A DNA stretch of 64,000 nucleotides from Erythrocercus mccallii (Eukaryota; Chordata; Aves; Passeriformes; Dicruridae). The DNA lies in NCBI GenBank assembly GCA_013397435.1, contig VZRG01001590.1:59858-123857 (forward strand). Direction: 5' to 3'. Made by a program: the position numbers and the translations under genes. Positions 24,435 through 36,784 of the stretch are shown in pieces (the stretch's first letter is position 1; every line of letters starts with the position of its first letter). The notes beneath the pieces were generated by a model that was not told the DNA's origin, made no database searches, and was given only the letters and a program-made list of their open reading frames with translations.

Positions 24435-25200
24435 TGAATTGAGAACAGCCCTGTGGAGAAGCTCTTGAGGGTACCTGGATGTGACCCAGCAATGTGCTGC
24501 TGTGCAGCCCAGAAAGTCAAGCCTGTTCCGGGCTGCAGCAAAAGCAGCGTGGCCAGCAGGGCAAGGAAGGTGACTTTCTCCCTCTGTCCTGATCTTGTGA
24601 GATCCCACCTGGAGTGCTGCCTCCAGCTCTGCAGTCCTCAATATAAGAAAGACATAGACCTGTTGGAGCAGGTCCAGAGGGCTGCAAAGGTTTTCGGGGA
24701 GTTAGAGCACCTCCCCTGTGAGGACAGGCTGAGAGTGCTGAGGCTGCTCAGCCTAGAGAAGAGAAGGCTCTGGGGAGACCTTACAGCACCTTCCAGTACC
24801 TGAAGGGGGGCTAAAAGAAGGATGGAGAGGGACTTTTTAAAAGGGCATGTAGTAACAGGACAAGGGGAAATGGCTTCAAACAAAAATAGGGTAGATAGAG
24901 ATTTAGGTTAGTCCACAGTAGGGGAGTTGGAACTAGATGATTTTAAGGACCCTCCTAACCCAGGCCTTTCTATGATTCTATAATATTAGGAAGGTATTCT
25001 TTACTGTGAGTATGGTGAGGCATTGGAACAGGTGTCCCAGACAGGTTCTGGATGCCTGATCCCTTGGTTCAAGGCCAGGCTAGATGGGGCTCTGAGCAAC
25101 CTTGTCTAGTGGAAGGTGTCCCTGCCCATGGTGGGGCTGGAGTTGGAATTAGGTGATTTTTGAGATTCCTTCCAACCCAAACCAGTCTCTGATTCCATAC
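24435..25200 (+). mobile_element. CR1 LINE, 5'-truncated, RT C-terminus to 3' end
   Basis: A long plus-strand CR1 copy. Translation of the first part gives PAMCCCAAQKVKPVPGC, SSVASRARKV, LVRSHLECCLQLCSPQYKKD, LLEQVQRAAKV, EHLPCEDRLRVL and LEKRRLWGDL, the standard C-terminal part of CR1 ORF2. The 3' UTR follows, with ACTGTGAG.ATGGTGAGGCATTGGAACAGG and the GGCCAGGCTAGATGGGGCT block. The copy ends in AACCCAAACCAGTCTCTGATTCCAT, a decayed CR1 terminus. The body is interrupted at 24912-24982 by a second CR1 tail. The coding part has small indels and is truncated well downstream of the catalytic domain, so it is inactive. The 116-codon frame at 24453-24803 is this element. Confidence 0.93.
24912..24982 (+). 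mobile_element. CR1 tail nested inside another CR1
   Basis: A 71-bp block carrying GGGGAGTTGGAACTAGATGA, CCTAACCCAGGCC and TCTATGATTCTATA, which is the extreme 3' end of a CR1. It interrupts the host copy between ...GATTTAGGTTAG and ATATTAGGAAGG..., which are contiguous in the usual element. It is therefore a later, very short insertion, or a template jump during one insertion event. Confidence 0.75.
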
Positions 25201-25929
25201 TTCTCTGTTTCTTGACATATTTGCAGTGCTGAAAATGGACAGAATTTAGCAAAATAATTTGTTGCATTTCAGATGGTCCCAATATTTATTTGCTTCTGAT
25301 GTTTGCCTAGACTCTAAAATCACATTAGTGCTAAATCCACACTCATTTAATAACTAACAGCTGTACTTCCTGCCAAATAACATTCTCTGAGACTTTTTTC
25401 CCTTCTGTTGGAAGCAGGGCACCCAAAACGAGCAGTAGAAGTTTAGCGGCATCAGAGGAGACAGATTATTTGAAATAAGGAATATGCATTTTTGCAGAGG
25501 GAAGAAAACCTTCACAGACACCCTGAGCACTTGCCTACCCCAGAAGAGAGCATTCCCAAGCACTGCAGTTGTGCTAATACCATGCACATCTTTCAGCCTT
25601 CATCCCTGTCTATGACTGCAGAATTGCAGACAAAGCAGCCAGAATCAGACTTCTTTCCATGGTGGGTTAATTGAGGAGGAAAGGGCTCATTAAAGTTCAC
25701 TTTCTGAGCTCACACTCAGGATTAGAGAGTTTCCAAGTGAATCCCTGCAAGCAGTCAGTCTGTGACAGCAATTAAATGGTGAGTTTTGACTGAGTAAACA
25801 GCAAGGAAGATTTCTGATGTGCCATAGAATTGGAACATTGAGATAAAACACACAGGCTGAGAAGACTAAAGGGGAGACAGATGCAACCAAGAAGTCTGCA
25901 GTAATCTCCCTGATATGTGATAAATGTAC

Positions 25930-26125
25930 ACATACACACACAAATGCACTTATATATGTACATAATATATAAATGTATTTAGACTTATAAACATATGCAT
26001 TCATATCTATATATCTATGTATCTATATATCCATATATGTATATATACATATATGGATATATATCCATTTGTTTATATATACACATATCTACTACATGAG
26101 TATATAAATATATATATACATTATA
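25930..26125. repeat. TA-rich low-complexity block
   Basis: Imperfect repeats of ATATAT, ACACA and TATCTA units over about 195 bp, including a 40-bp perfect palindrome. Likely decayed dinucleotide/tetranucleotide microsatellite. Confidence 0.85.
26024..26063. repeat. 40-bp perfect palindrome
   Basis: The sequence equals its own reverse complement over 40 bases, centred between 26043 and 26044. Its core is CCATATATGTATA followed by TATACATATATGG. The symmetric CC/GG pair shows it is not simply an alternating TA run. Confidence 0.95.
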
Positions 26126-29100
26126 ATTAATGCTTCTTCCAGAACATAATTTTGCATTGCATGATAGCGATGTTTCACGATTGCTATGTGCAGACTGATA
26201 GAGCAAAGTGTGTTGTCCCTCATTTCAGGCATCTGCATAAGTGTAGACCTAGTTCCAGATGTTATTCACCATAGCCACGAATTGCAGAGTCAAAAATGAT
26301 TGATGATGACAGCAGCACAGAGCCTTATATATACTTAGCCTTATTCTACATTTTCCACACTGTACCAAAGCAGAGGAGAAAGCTGGAAGGAGATGGGGAC
26401 CTATAACAGCAGGCAGGACGTGGCTACAGACTTCAGCTCTCTGGAGATTCTTGGCTGAAGTGGAGAACACAGAAAGTCCTGGTTTTAAATCCATGAATTA
26501 CAGAAACTGATATTTGTTTCAGTTTGACCATGATACAGCTGAGTCTCATTTGCAGCTCTGAAACTTTAGCAGGAAAAGACTAAATTTCCTTGAATCTTGC
26601 ATCTGCTTGGATGCGTCACCCAGTGGGAGTTTCAAAATGATTTTATGGAATTTTTGACATTACACAACAGACCAGAACCTTGCTGTGATGGATATTGATT
26701 TTTCTGTACTTTTTAAAGTAGCATGATCCCAAGATCAGAACTTCAAAACAAGTTGTATATATACCATAAAGAATACTCAGTTATCTAGATGGAAATTTTC
26801 AGTTGTCAGAACCCGCACTGTCAGCTGTAAAGTACAGACTGATTCATGATCTGAACTCTTACAAGTGAATACACTTACAAGAAAATGCATTTATCAGTCA
26901 CTAGCACAATTTGAACAAGGTTTATCATTTATGTAACATGCTGTTTATTTCCAACAATATAAAATTAATATAAAATACAAAAATTACAAAGTGATTCCAA
27001 TGTATTGCACTCCAGGCTTCCTGGAGTATATTCATAATGCTCCCATATCCATGCTACAATGATGTGATAGCCAGGTTGTGATTTTAGTAAGGCTGATATC
27101 TGGGAAATAGTAAAGGTAAAAAGACTTTCAGAAGTTGTGAAAGCAGGCCTCAGAAACAGAAAGAGCAGAGAACTTAGAGCTAGCTGCAACTGCAAAGCCT
27201 GAAAGTAGAAAAGATACAATAGTACAGTAAGCAAGGACATGAAACAATAGTTTGCGGTTTCGGTTTCTCATTCCCGAGCCCTAACAGCATTTTGGACTAT
27301 GGTTTCCCTACACACCAGAATACCAGAATGAGGAAACAGAAGAGGAAACATCATTTCTATGTCTGATTTAGGAAGTGGTGCCTATTTTGAACCCCACCTG
27401 CCCCTAAAAGCCTTTCCATTTCCAAATGCTTTAATGAACTGTGCTGATTTTTTTCTTCAGATGTTGCTTCAGACATAGAACTACTCAGCTTGGGTGAATT
27501 CTCAAGCCTTCCAGTCTCCACAAAGCTGTGTCTTTCATGAATGAAAAACTTGTCAAAAGTGAAAAAAAAATAAAATTTTCCACTTCAACTGAACAGAACT
27601 TAATTAGTGACAGCAACAATCTTAATTATGCAGGTTTCCTCTTATTCTAAGTATGTTGAAGAGAGTTCTCATGTGATTAACTGGAAAAAAATATTAGGAA
27701 AATCCCCTGAAAAATCACCGTGCTGAATCTTACAACACATCCCTGTATCAGTAAAACTGCTCTTAAGTTCTTTAGAAATAGCTCTTTATCTGTCTTTTTA
27801 CCTACAGGAAATTCACATTTTTTGCTTTCAGAAGTAAAGCACTAAATATTTAACAAAATAGTGTTACTTGCTAGCCAAACCTCTTCGATTGCCAGGAATA
27901 AAGTAGACAGCAACATTTTGTAGAAGCAAATCTGGCTTAAGTTTCTTTAACTTCACATTAATGTGAATTATTGCTTCCTGTTAGGCAGAATTATCTTTTA
28001 CTGTATTTTTTCAGCCTGGCCTTCATTGGGAAAAATGTTTCCAAAAGATACAGCCCAAGTTGCATCATAGTCTCAAGTCATGAAACAAGAAGTGAAAACA
28101 TTAATAGTGGAGAATCAAAGCAAGAAATATTTATGGTTATTTTCCCTTCTTGTTTTTCTCCCTTTATATGATTACATATATATACACATAGATACAGATA
28201 TATCCAAAGCTGTGTCTATCTACATATGTACATGCGTACACACAATGTTTTGCCATCTTTGTATGTCTGTACTTTGTGTTGTGTGTATGATAAAGCAATC
28301 AGTGAACAAATGAACAACAGCAATATCTGAATGTCTAACCAGTGTTTGGGATAGTTAAACCACAAACTCTGCATTTTTTACCAAACTAAAAGAGGAGCAG
28401 CACAAATATGAAAATTAACAATGAAGAAAGTTTAATCCTCAGTGGTACCCAATCTCTCTGTCAGCTGAATAGTGGTCTGCCATCTGCTAGGGTGATATGC
28501 TGTTTCCATATTCCCTTCCTGCACCCCTCCAGCTTAACATATGGTAGAGAAGAGTGTGCTTCTAGGGAAAGCAGACAGTACCAGAAGTATGATCCCAAGT
28601 ACTGACCACAGGCAGCACCAAGACTACCATTCTGCGGCAGGGAAAATGGGCAACTGAATAATAGAACCAATATGATTTTCAACAGAAGTCGATTTCTTGT
28701 TTACATTAAACCCAGTTATAGTTTCTAGCACTGCTGTCCATGTGTACAGGTGTCTCTCAGTTGGCTAAGTCACTGGTTCACGAGGCAGGCACAGCTCCTT
28801 CAGGACACCTAATTGGTCAAGTGTCCATCATTATGTCCTCTGTCTTCTATCTAGGTTTTGCATTCTTTGCAAGCAAGTTTCCAGGCTCTCTGTTCTATTT
28901 TTCTGCCCTATTGTTGTCTCAGTAACCTTGATGAATTCCTGAGAACCCTGAAAACAAGACTGCAGGTGGCTTGCTATCTACAAACAGTTTGGCTGATACA
29001 GAGAATGGCCTAAGTTGTACAGATACATTGCTACATCATTCCACCGAGCCTCACTTTGCTGCCAGCAATCAGGGCAGCACATGAATGAGCAGGGCAGCAC

Positions 29101-31678
29101 TGACAGGAGGGTCAGAGTAAGAATGGAGTGTGTTGTCAGAAAACAGAGAGGAAAAGCTTGCAAAGAGAAACAGTGTTAAGAAAAAACCCCTTGAGACACA
29201 GTATCTGTCTGATTTTAATCCAGAGTCTGAGTAACGGCCTCCCCTCCAACTTCTATCTAGTTACTTACGTAGGCAGCAGAGTGCTGCCACAGAACCTTGA
29301 AATTCACTGCCAATTCTCAGTCCAGCTGATCCACCCTGCTCACCCTCAAGAGATGTTTTGGATTTTTTCTGCTATATTTTTCAAGATGGATGATGTTTAG
29401 GACGTCATTGCTCAGATGTGAGCCTGAATAGGATTGAAATAACCCCCAACAGCACCTGTGGATACAGGTGCCTGGCTGTGTCTACTCTTCTTTATACATC
29501 CCATCCCTGAGAGCCATCTTTGCCTATATTGATGGTGTCCACATTGCACTGCATCTGTCTGAGCATCTCCTTTGGACACCAAGTCACAATGGAGTGAGAG
29601 AAGAAGTCATCTCAGTGTGTCTAAAATAGTGTGGGACAGTAATGTCATGAGAGTACCCTCACAGAAGCTCAGAGGAGCAGATTTGGGTACGAAACCTGTG
29701 GGGAGTGCTGCAGGTTTGTGTCATGCAAAGGGGTCTGCTGAAAATAGGAGAAACCAGTAGAAACTCCCCAGAAGCAAATCTACATTTTGTTTTGAAGAAG
29801 CTGGTTGACCGGAAAAGGAAGCTCAGGAATGCACTAACATTTAGGCAGCGGACCAGGTGTCACCTAGGCAGAGACTGTTATCTGATAGTGTAAACATGCC
29901 CTCTACATCTGCTTCCTAGCAACAGTGAAGCAAAACAGATTCAAAGACTGGATCAGCAGACTGGAAATTCTTAGATCTGACTCCAGTCTGATATCTGAAC
30001 TCACAGTTTTCAAGCAGTTTCTTTATGTCATTTTTCACATATCCCACAAACAAACTGAAAACTCTGGAACTTTTGAAGGATGTATTTTATTAACTTACTG
30101 CTCCTCTATCTATGTGGGGACATTCCTCAGCTGCCTGCTCACAGGAGTATTTTGCTGGTGTTACCTGACACAGACTGTATGATCAGAACCAGTTAAGCCA
30201 AGGCAAATACTGTCATGAGGCAACTGTAGAAGGAAGAACAAACATGTTTAAAAATTCTGTTTATACATATTTTTAAAACCTCGTCATTAAGAACACTGTT
30301 CAACATGCCAGGCAGCTACCAATATATACAGATTTATGCATTTATGCATAAAGAAGTATCACAGCTGTGCTTCATTAAATCAAAACACATCACAACAAAC
30401 TAATGACACTCAGGTAAACACTCCACAAAATCTTAATTTTCCAGATTTCTGTATCTGGAATATTCAATTATCCATGCTTCAAGTAAGAAGATCCTACTGG
30501 TGATCACATAAATGACATATGAACAGAACCAAATAATTAATGCATGATGTCTCCAATATTATAGAATCAAACATTTTGTGGGAAGGGTAATGATCACACA
30601 AAGGGGAAGAAATTTAAAGTTTCTGGACCACATGATACCTCAGTGATCTCCATGCCGCAGTTCTCATTTGGGGAAATTTCCTGTGCATCCTGACTGCATC
30701 TCAGGGTTGAACTACCAGCATGGAATACTGCAAATACTTTCAACAGCAGAGGTTACTCCTGTTGCTGGTGGGATGTCCTTCACACATGCACAAAGCATGA
30801 ACAAAATACTTGATGGATCACTGATGGGTTTAGTTTCAAGAACATCCCTAGAAATCTTGCAGAGGCTCTATTGTCCTTGACAACACTTTTCTTAAAATCC
30901 CAGAAATGAGGGTCAAGTGGTGAACAGAGGTATATACTGAGCACATTCAGCTGTAAGAGTCCCTTTGGAAAGGGGCTTCTGGCAGCTCACACACACCCGT
31001 TGCTCCAAAACTGCTGAGCACTGCAAGGGCAGTGCTGAAGCTCAGGCTGGTAAGGGATACTGCCAACTTCCTCATGCTTCCAGTTCTCCAGAAGATACCC
31101 ACTGAGGCCACCAGAAAATATGAGAAACACCAATTTCCTGATTGCAACACAACTGTCACACTCTGATTCTCTGCAAACTCAAGTCTGGCCAGGGGAGCAT
31201 GGCAAGGCAGAGGAGTGGGAACAAAGGAATTGCCCAAAATATAAAGAACTTTAACAGTGAAAATAATAAACACAGACCACATGATCTGAGGGGCAAGATC
31301 CAAAAATGAAGGGATGTGGCTTAACAATATATAGGGGTATCTGAGGGCAGGGGTTCAATCCCAGACACGGAACAGGAACAGGACCTTTTATGTGACAGAT
31401 CCCAAACCAGCTGAGAACCAGAACCAGAAACATGGCCTATTATGGGATGATTCTATTAGCACACTAAATTTCATCCTTTTGGTATGCCGCCTCCTGTGGT
31501 CTCAGGTTGAAGTCTCCTGCATAAGCTACCTGGGCTAAGCCAGTGCTCATCCCAGCAAGTTCAGCTGCCACACACAACAATCCTGGATTTTGGCACAAAA
31601 AAACCTCTTTGGTAGCATGTGCTGTCTGGCACCTCTGAAGGACTTCACACAAAATTTTAAATGTTTTAAACATATATA

Positions 31679-31696
31679 AATATATAATTATATATT
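31679..31696. repeat. 18-bp AT palindrome
   Basis: AATATATAATTATATATT is self-complementary. It is short and AT-only, so probably chance in TA-rich DNA. Confidence 0.85.
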
Positions 31697-34030
31697 CCAG
31701 TACAGTCCTAAAGTAGCAGCAAAAAAATGCTGTCACTATCCTAAAGATGATGAAAAATGTGTTGATTTTCCAGGTTAAACAAGTTCAGGTATATTTAGAT
31801 TCTCCAATCCAAAAGGAAACCTAAGTGCAAACCCAAGTCCAGCAGAGCCCTCATTTGATCAACAGGGTCTAAAAAAGCCCTGACAAAAACCCAAGTGTAC
31901 TACTCCCGTGAGTGTGTTCAGCATCATCCATATGTGAACCTGCCTGCTAAATCTGTAGCAAAACCATAGTAGAAGTGACAATGGCAGTTGAGGTGTTTCA
32001 GCCTCTGCTTCTGCAATGCTGCACTGCAAAAAATTCCAACATGCAAACAAATGCTGTGTCAGTGTGAAATATGCGAAAACTAGGCAACAGAACTTATATT
32101 TACAGTGAAAACATTTATGTTTGTATTGCCAAGATGAATTACTTTTACATGCCCAGTATTTCCTGTTTCTGGTATTACATTTTGTGTGTCCTTTGTCAAA
32201 ATGTTGCAAAACTTGTCCAGGGAAAAACCCCTTCTGACCTCTCAAGAGGATGCACAACAGAAACTGAAGTGCTCAGCAGTGCTCCAAAAGTGAGTGGGAG
32301 CAGTAATGAATGGAAACACACAATGGTATCTCTAGACAGGCATGAACAAAGCTGGAGACAGAGTGCTCAGTGATATGGAGACCAGGGGTTGCTGGTAACA
32401 CATCGGGCTCCCTCCTCTGCTGTGTCACCAGGGGCCAGCTCAGGCTGGAACCAAGTGGTGACACAAGATAACGCTGTCCTGTAAAGGCAAAACCTGCACC
32501 AAGGCTGAGAGCATGGAACAAAGCGCCTGGAAACTCTTAACTCATTTTTGCTAGAAGGTTCTTGGCCTGCCACTAAATACTTACCCAAAGTATAGGGACT
32601 GTATTTTTTCATACAGACAGTCATATACAAATTACCCCAAATGCTGTTGATCTCAGAAATTACAGAGGATTGCAAAGGCAAACACTTGGTTTGCACATGG
32701 TAGCTTGTTAGGACAGAGCTGGGTGACTACCTGGGGGAGCCAACTGTCCTTAACACTTGTTCTTTGATCCACATTTTCTCTCAAATGCTTTCATTCTGAG
32801 TTCATGATGCCCAATCTAAAATGAATTGGTTTGCCCTCATTTGATCTTGGAGAAGAGAGCTGCAGCTGTTAAGATAAATTTAAACCCTCTGCAGCAATTC
32901 CAATTGGTCAAAGGAGACTGCCTAAGAGGGCTAAGTCTAAAGGAACAAAACTGCAGGGAAGAACTGGCAGCCAAAAACTCAAGACTCCTCTAAGACCTTT
33001 GAAGAGTCTACAAAGAAATAGAGTTACAGCTAAGCTGGAGATTGTGGCAGGGACTCTATTTAAAAAGGATAAATATCTACTTGCAGGAAAACTCAATGGG
33101 AGGAAGAAAATCCAAGGACACAGCACACCTCCTCCCCAAATCTGATTGCAATCCTATGGATTATGTTTTGCCTAAAGCTATACAATTATGTAGCATCAGA
33201 TAAATAATTTTTTCTCCATAGTTCTGATCCTGACAGATTTATAAATAAGCTGAATATATTCACTTTGGTTTGAAATTGTGTATATTCCCAGCATGTAGCC
33301 AACTTTATTTCACAAAATGGATACCAAAAAAATAAATCTCAACAGAAAAAAAAAGTGATGGAACCACACTTTAGCCAGGGAATAAATAAATAAGACACTA
33401 CAGCACCCTTTTCAGAAGTGTAAGTTTTAGCTGTTTCACTAACTGAAAACAGCTTTGTTATAGTCTGCTTTTTTGCCTAATTCTCCACGTCTATAAACAT
33501 GCACAAAATAAGCAAAGGAGGGAAAATGAGATGACCAGCTAATTGTGGTTATGAAAGAGCTCTGTCACTGGCATTAAAGAATTATAGTAAAATACTGTTT
33601 GCATAAATTAGACTCTGGATCTCCTCTAATATTTGGAGTCTTGATGATATCACTGCTGTTTTAGAGAGAATCCTTTTAAAGGTCCTGTAGATTGGTATAC
33701 CATAGACAGAATAAAATCTTGGCTTTACTGAAGTGAATATGAAAGGTCTCATTACTTTCATTGGAAAAGAGATTTTAACCTATTACTTTCTCAGGCTTAT
33801 ACTTGACCTTATGCATTAGGCAAGCAGTGAAGTAAACAGTAAACATTACTCTAGTGCAACCAGCCAGTGGAACAGAGTAGGTCCTTACAGGAAAGGTAAA
33901 CTCTGTGGTTTTTATATTACAACACCAGTTTCTGTGTATAGACTGTACACTCAGGGAAGTGTATTTATACCTCAGTATGATAAACCCTTCTTTCTTAAAG
34001 ACCAGACTGGAACATGAGGGATCATGCTGT

Positions 34031-34143
34031 TGTGGTTTACCCTGGCAGGCAACTAAACACCCCACAGCCATTTGCTCACTCCCCAGTGAAAAAATGGTAA
34101 AACTCTTGGGTTGAGACAATTTAAAAGGACAGAAAATGAAGGG

Positions 34144-34191
<48 letters not shown>

Positions 34192-34554
34192 TACAAAACA
34201 AGCACAGTGCAGTTGCTTACTACCCAGTGACCAATGCTCAGCCAATCCCCAAGCAGCAGATCACCACTCCCTAGCCAATTTCCCCATTTTGTTCTACAGC
34301 ATGGTATGGAATATCCCTTTGATCAGTTGGGGTCAGCTGTCCAATCTGCAAGCCCTCCCAGATTCTCCTGCATCCTCAGTGTCCTCACTGGTGGGGTGGT
34401 GTGAGAGCTGAAAAGTCCTTTACAGCGTAAGGACTGTTCAGCAACAACTGAACTTTAGAATGTTATCAACATTATTCTTAAACTGCATCTAAACCACAGC
34501 ACTGTACCAGCTACCAAAAAGAAAATTCACTGTCTCCCAGCCAAAGCCAGGACA
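34031..34554 (-). mobile_element. Solo LTR, ERVL-like endogenous retrovirus
   Basis: A 524-bp minus-strand LTR. In plus orientation it begins TGTGGTTTACC and ends AAAGCCAGGACA, i.e. TGTCCTGGCTTTGGC...GTAAACCACA on its own strand. Landmarks in plus order are GGCAACTAAACACC, AAAACTCTTGGGTTGAGA, ATACAAAACAAGCACAGTGC, GGTATGGAATATCCCTTTG, GGGGTCAGCTGTCC, AACAACTGAACTTTAGAA and CAGCACTGTACCAGCTACC. Their order is that of a very common avian ERVL LTR family. I find no matching flanking duplication (left flank GCTGT, right flank TACAC), so the target duplication has decayed or the copy is recombinant. No internal viral sequence adjoins it. Confidence 0.9.
34144..34191. repeat. (ATA)16 microsatellite inside LTR
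   Basis: Sixteen perfect ATA copies, 48 bp. The LTR family normally carries a short, irregular AATAAT-rich patch at this place, so the array probably expanded from it. A tyrosine-rich frame on the minus strand is only this repeat translated. Confidence 0.95.
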
Positions 34555-34892
34555 TACACTCATTTTCTATACAGCTTATGCAAGAAAAGGAAGGAAGATT
34601 CAGGACAAATACAGAAGCTGCACATTAGCTGCTGTCCTCCACATGTACAGGTTTAGGTGGTTTGGACTGCAACGAAGTTTGTATTGCCCATGTTTTAAGA
34701 GACATAAAAATCTGTCCTGCACAATGCTGTCATATCAGCTCAAGGATTCTGCTCAATATACACTTTGAAAGGGAATTTTCTTAGTGGTCAGATTAAAAGT
34801 GAGGTTTTCTGTCCTTACTGTTCCACCACAATTATGGAGCCCTTTGTGCATTCTCAGTGTTCAGCTTCACAGCTATTCTTCCCGCATTAAGA
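34555..34892. other. Spacer between LTR and CR1
   Basis: About 340 bp with no recognisable element or gene. Confidence 0.6.
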
Positions 34893-35850
34893 ATCACAGA
34901 ATCTTTAAGATTGGAAGGCAAGTCTGGACATCAACCAGTCCAATCCTCTCTTCAAAGCAGAGTCAGCTAGACCTCACTACTCAGGTCTGTGTTCAGTCCG
35001 GTTTTAAATATCTCCAAGGATGGAGATGGATATGACTATATCCGTAGCCCCTCCAAGCCAACTGTGGTTGTTGGCAACTTTAGGCTCAAGGACATATTAC
35101 TGCTCAACTTGTTGTCCACCAAGATCCTCAGACCTATTCTGCAAGGCAGCTTTCCAGTTGGTCTGAGGAAGCTTTTTCCTCTCCAGGGACAGGACATGGC
35201 TTTTTCCATTGCCAAACTTCCTGTGTTTCCTTTTCTCTCAAATACTGAGGACCCTCTGAATGGCAGCACAGTTCTCTGGTGTGTCAGCCTCTGCTCTCTC
35301 TTTTGTATTATCTGTGAATTTGCTGAGGGTGTGTACTGTCCTATCACCCAGGTCATTAGTAAAAACGTTACAGAATGCTGGCAGTGCCAGCCCCTGGGGT
35401 ACATCACCTGTGTCTGGCCTCCATCTAGACCTTGCTGCTCATCACAACCCTTTGATCCTGGAAACTCAGCTGGTTTTTCAACCACTCCACTTGTGCAGCT
35501 ACCTATCCTGTGCCTCATCAGCTTGCCTATGAGGATGTTATGGGAGACATGAAAAGTCTGGCTAATGTCAATTTAAACAACATCCCCTGCTCTCCCCTCA
35601 CCCACTGAAAGAGTGATCTCATCACAGGTTATCAGATTGATGGAGCAGGATTCCTCCTCCTAGTCAGTAACCCCTGGTGACTACTCTCAATCATCTTGTC
35701 CTTCTTAGTTTAGAAATGGTTTCCAGAATAATTTGCTCCATCACCTTCCAAGTGAAGGAGGTGAGGCTGACTGACCCAAAGCTCTCCACATCCTCTTTAT
35801 AGACAATTCCAATATGTTTGGAAGGCACCAGTTTTGTAATCACATATGCT
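34893..35850 (-). mobile_element. CR1 LINE, RT remnant with internal deletion
   Basis: A minus-strand CR1. From high to low coordinate it keeps fragments of the reverse transcriptase: a VMEQIILE-like block (about 35715-35745), ISQTFHVSHNILIGKLMRHR (family FSKAFDTVSHNILIDKLMKY), then VPQGLALPAFCNVFTNDLGD, then TLSKFTDNTKE, then AAIQR. The linker ILVDNKLS follows. Next comes the 3' tail (about 35040-34893: CTCCAAGGATGGAGA, CAACCAGTCCAATCC, AATCACAGAATC). The C-terminal RT segment between linker and tail is missing. The catalytic FADD is FTDN here, and the frame is broken by stops, so the copy is dead. Frames of 187 codons (plus) and 160 codons (minus) here are antisense or shifted readings of it. 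Confidence 0.88.
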
Positions 35851-36195
35851 GTACAGCTAAATAGGAAGAAAAGATACCCAATTAATAGAATATATTGTCT
35901 GCTCTAATTCTATAGACTGATGATGGTCATTATTTTGTGTTTATTAAATTCCTGTGGCTCAGAGCAAAAGATTAAGGATAATTAAATTAGAATCATTTAT
36001 GTAATTCAATGACTTGGCAAAACATGACTCATTTATGTCACTCACTGGTTTTTCCATCGTAAAAGAAATATGAACTTTCCCTATTTTAAAATACTTATGT
36101 AAGTATAAATAATATTTATATTTACTTATATAAAAGTACACAAAGATCTACTCCACACTATATAATATATATAAAATATTAATTACCAGTATTTA

Positions 36196-36213
36196 TTTGT
36201 TTGTTTGTTTGTT
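36196..36213. repeat. (TTTG)n microsatellite
   Basis: About 4.5 copies of TTTG. Confidence 0.85.
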
Positions 36214-36514
36214 GAAATTTAAGTACATTTTGAACAATGCTTATCCAGTCTGCAAGAGAGTTTATGTATAGCTTTGTATTTTATCATGCAATCACTTCAA
36301 TACACGTGTATCTGAAGAGAACCATTTGCCAAAATGCTCTGCTTAATAATGATGAAATACAGAATCAGGGCTTAAATTTGTCAATAGTACCTGAACTCTA
36401 TCAGACTACCCAAATACCACCTCTCAGTCACAGATACTTGCACAAATTTTGCCCTTACGAGCGGTTTAGACCAGTATTACATAATTTATTCCAGCAAGGA
36501 TTTCAGGATTGAGA

Positions 36515-36527
36515 TTTTTTTTTTTTT
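36515..36527. repeat. T13 run
   Basis: Thirteen consecutive T; no element body is recognised next to it. Confidence 0.85.
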
Positions 36528-36764
36528 AACCAGGTTCTTCTTCCAGAGCAGGGCTTATTCATGAAATCCCACGCAACTGTGCCACCACAACATTGATTTA
36601 ACTGAAAACACGTTTTGCTAATGGAGCATGGCATTTCCTTGTTGCATCACATAAACTTCATTTCTTTGGATCTGGTAATTAAGGCCAATTGTCTCTTGAA
36701 GACAGAAAATTAATTCCTGACACTGTTGCACTTTCTTGACTCTCACATCCAGCTTTTACATTAA

Positions 36765-36784
36765 AAACAAACAAACAAACAAAA
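36765..36784. repeat. (AAAC)n microsatellite
   Basis: About five copies of AAAC, ending in an A run. Confidence 0.85.

Larger units (their letters stand above)
25201..34030. other. Gene-free spacer
   Basis: Nearly 9 kb without a recognisable gene or clear transposon. It holds a TA-rich block (25930-26125), a smaller TA/CA patch near 28165-28240, a short palindrome at 31679-31696, and a slightly GC-richer block (30945-31450) with a 126-codon minus frame that I cannot identify. Other open frames are at most 132 codons and have no motif. Confidence 0.45.

Noticed and set aside
33775..34245. 156-codon minus frame with a tyrosine run
   Set aside because: The run is the ATA array inside an LTR; the rest has no family resemblance.
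34989..35552. 187-codon plus frame and the 160-codon minus frame on the other strand
   Set aside because: The plus frame is antisense to a CR1 reverse transcriptase remnant and the minus frame is a shifted reading of it.
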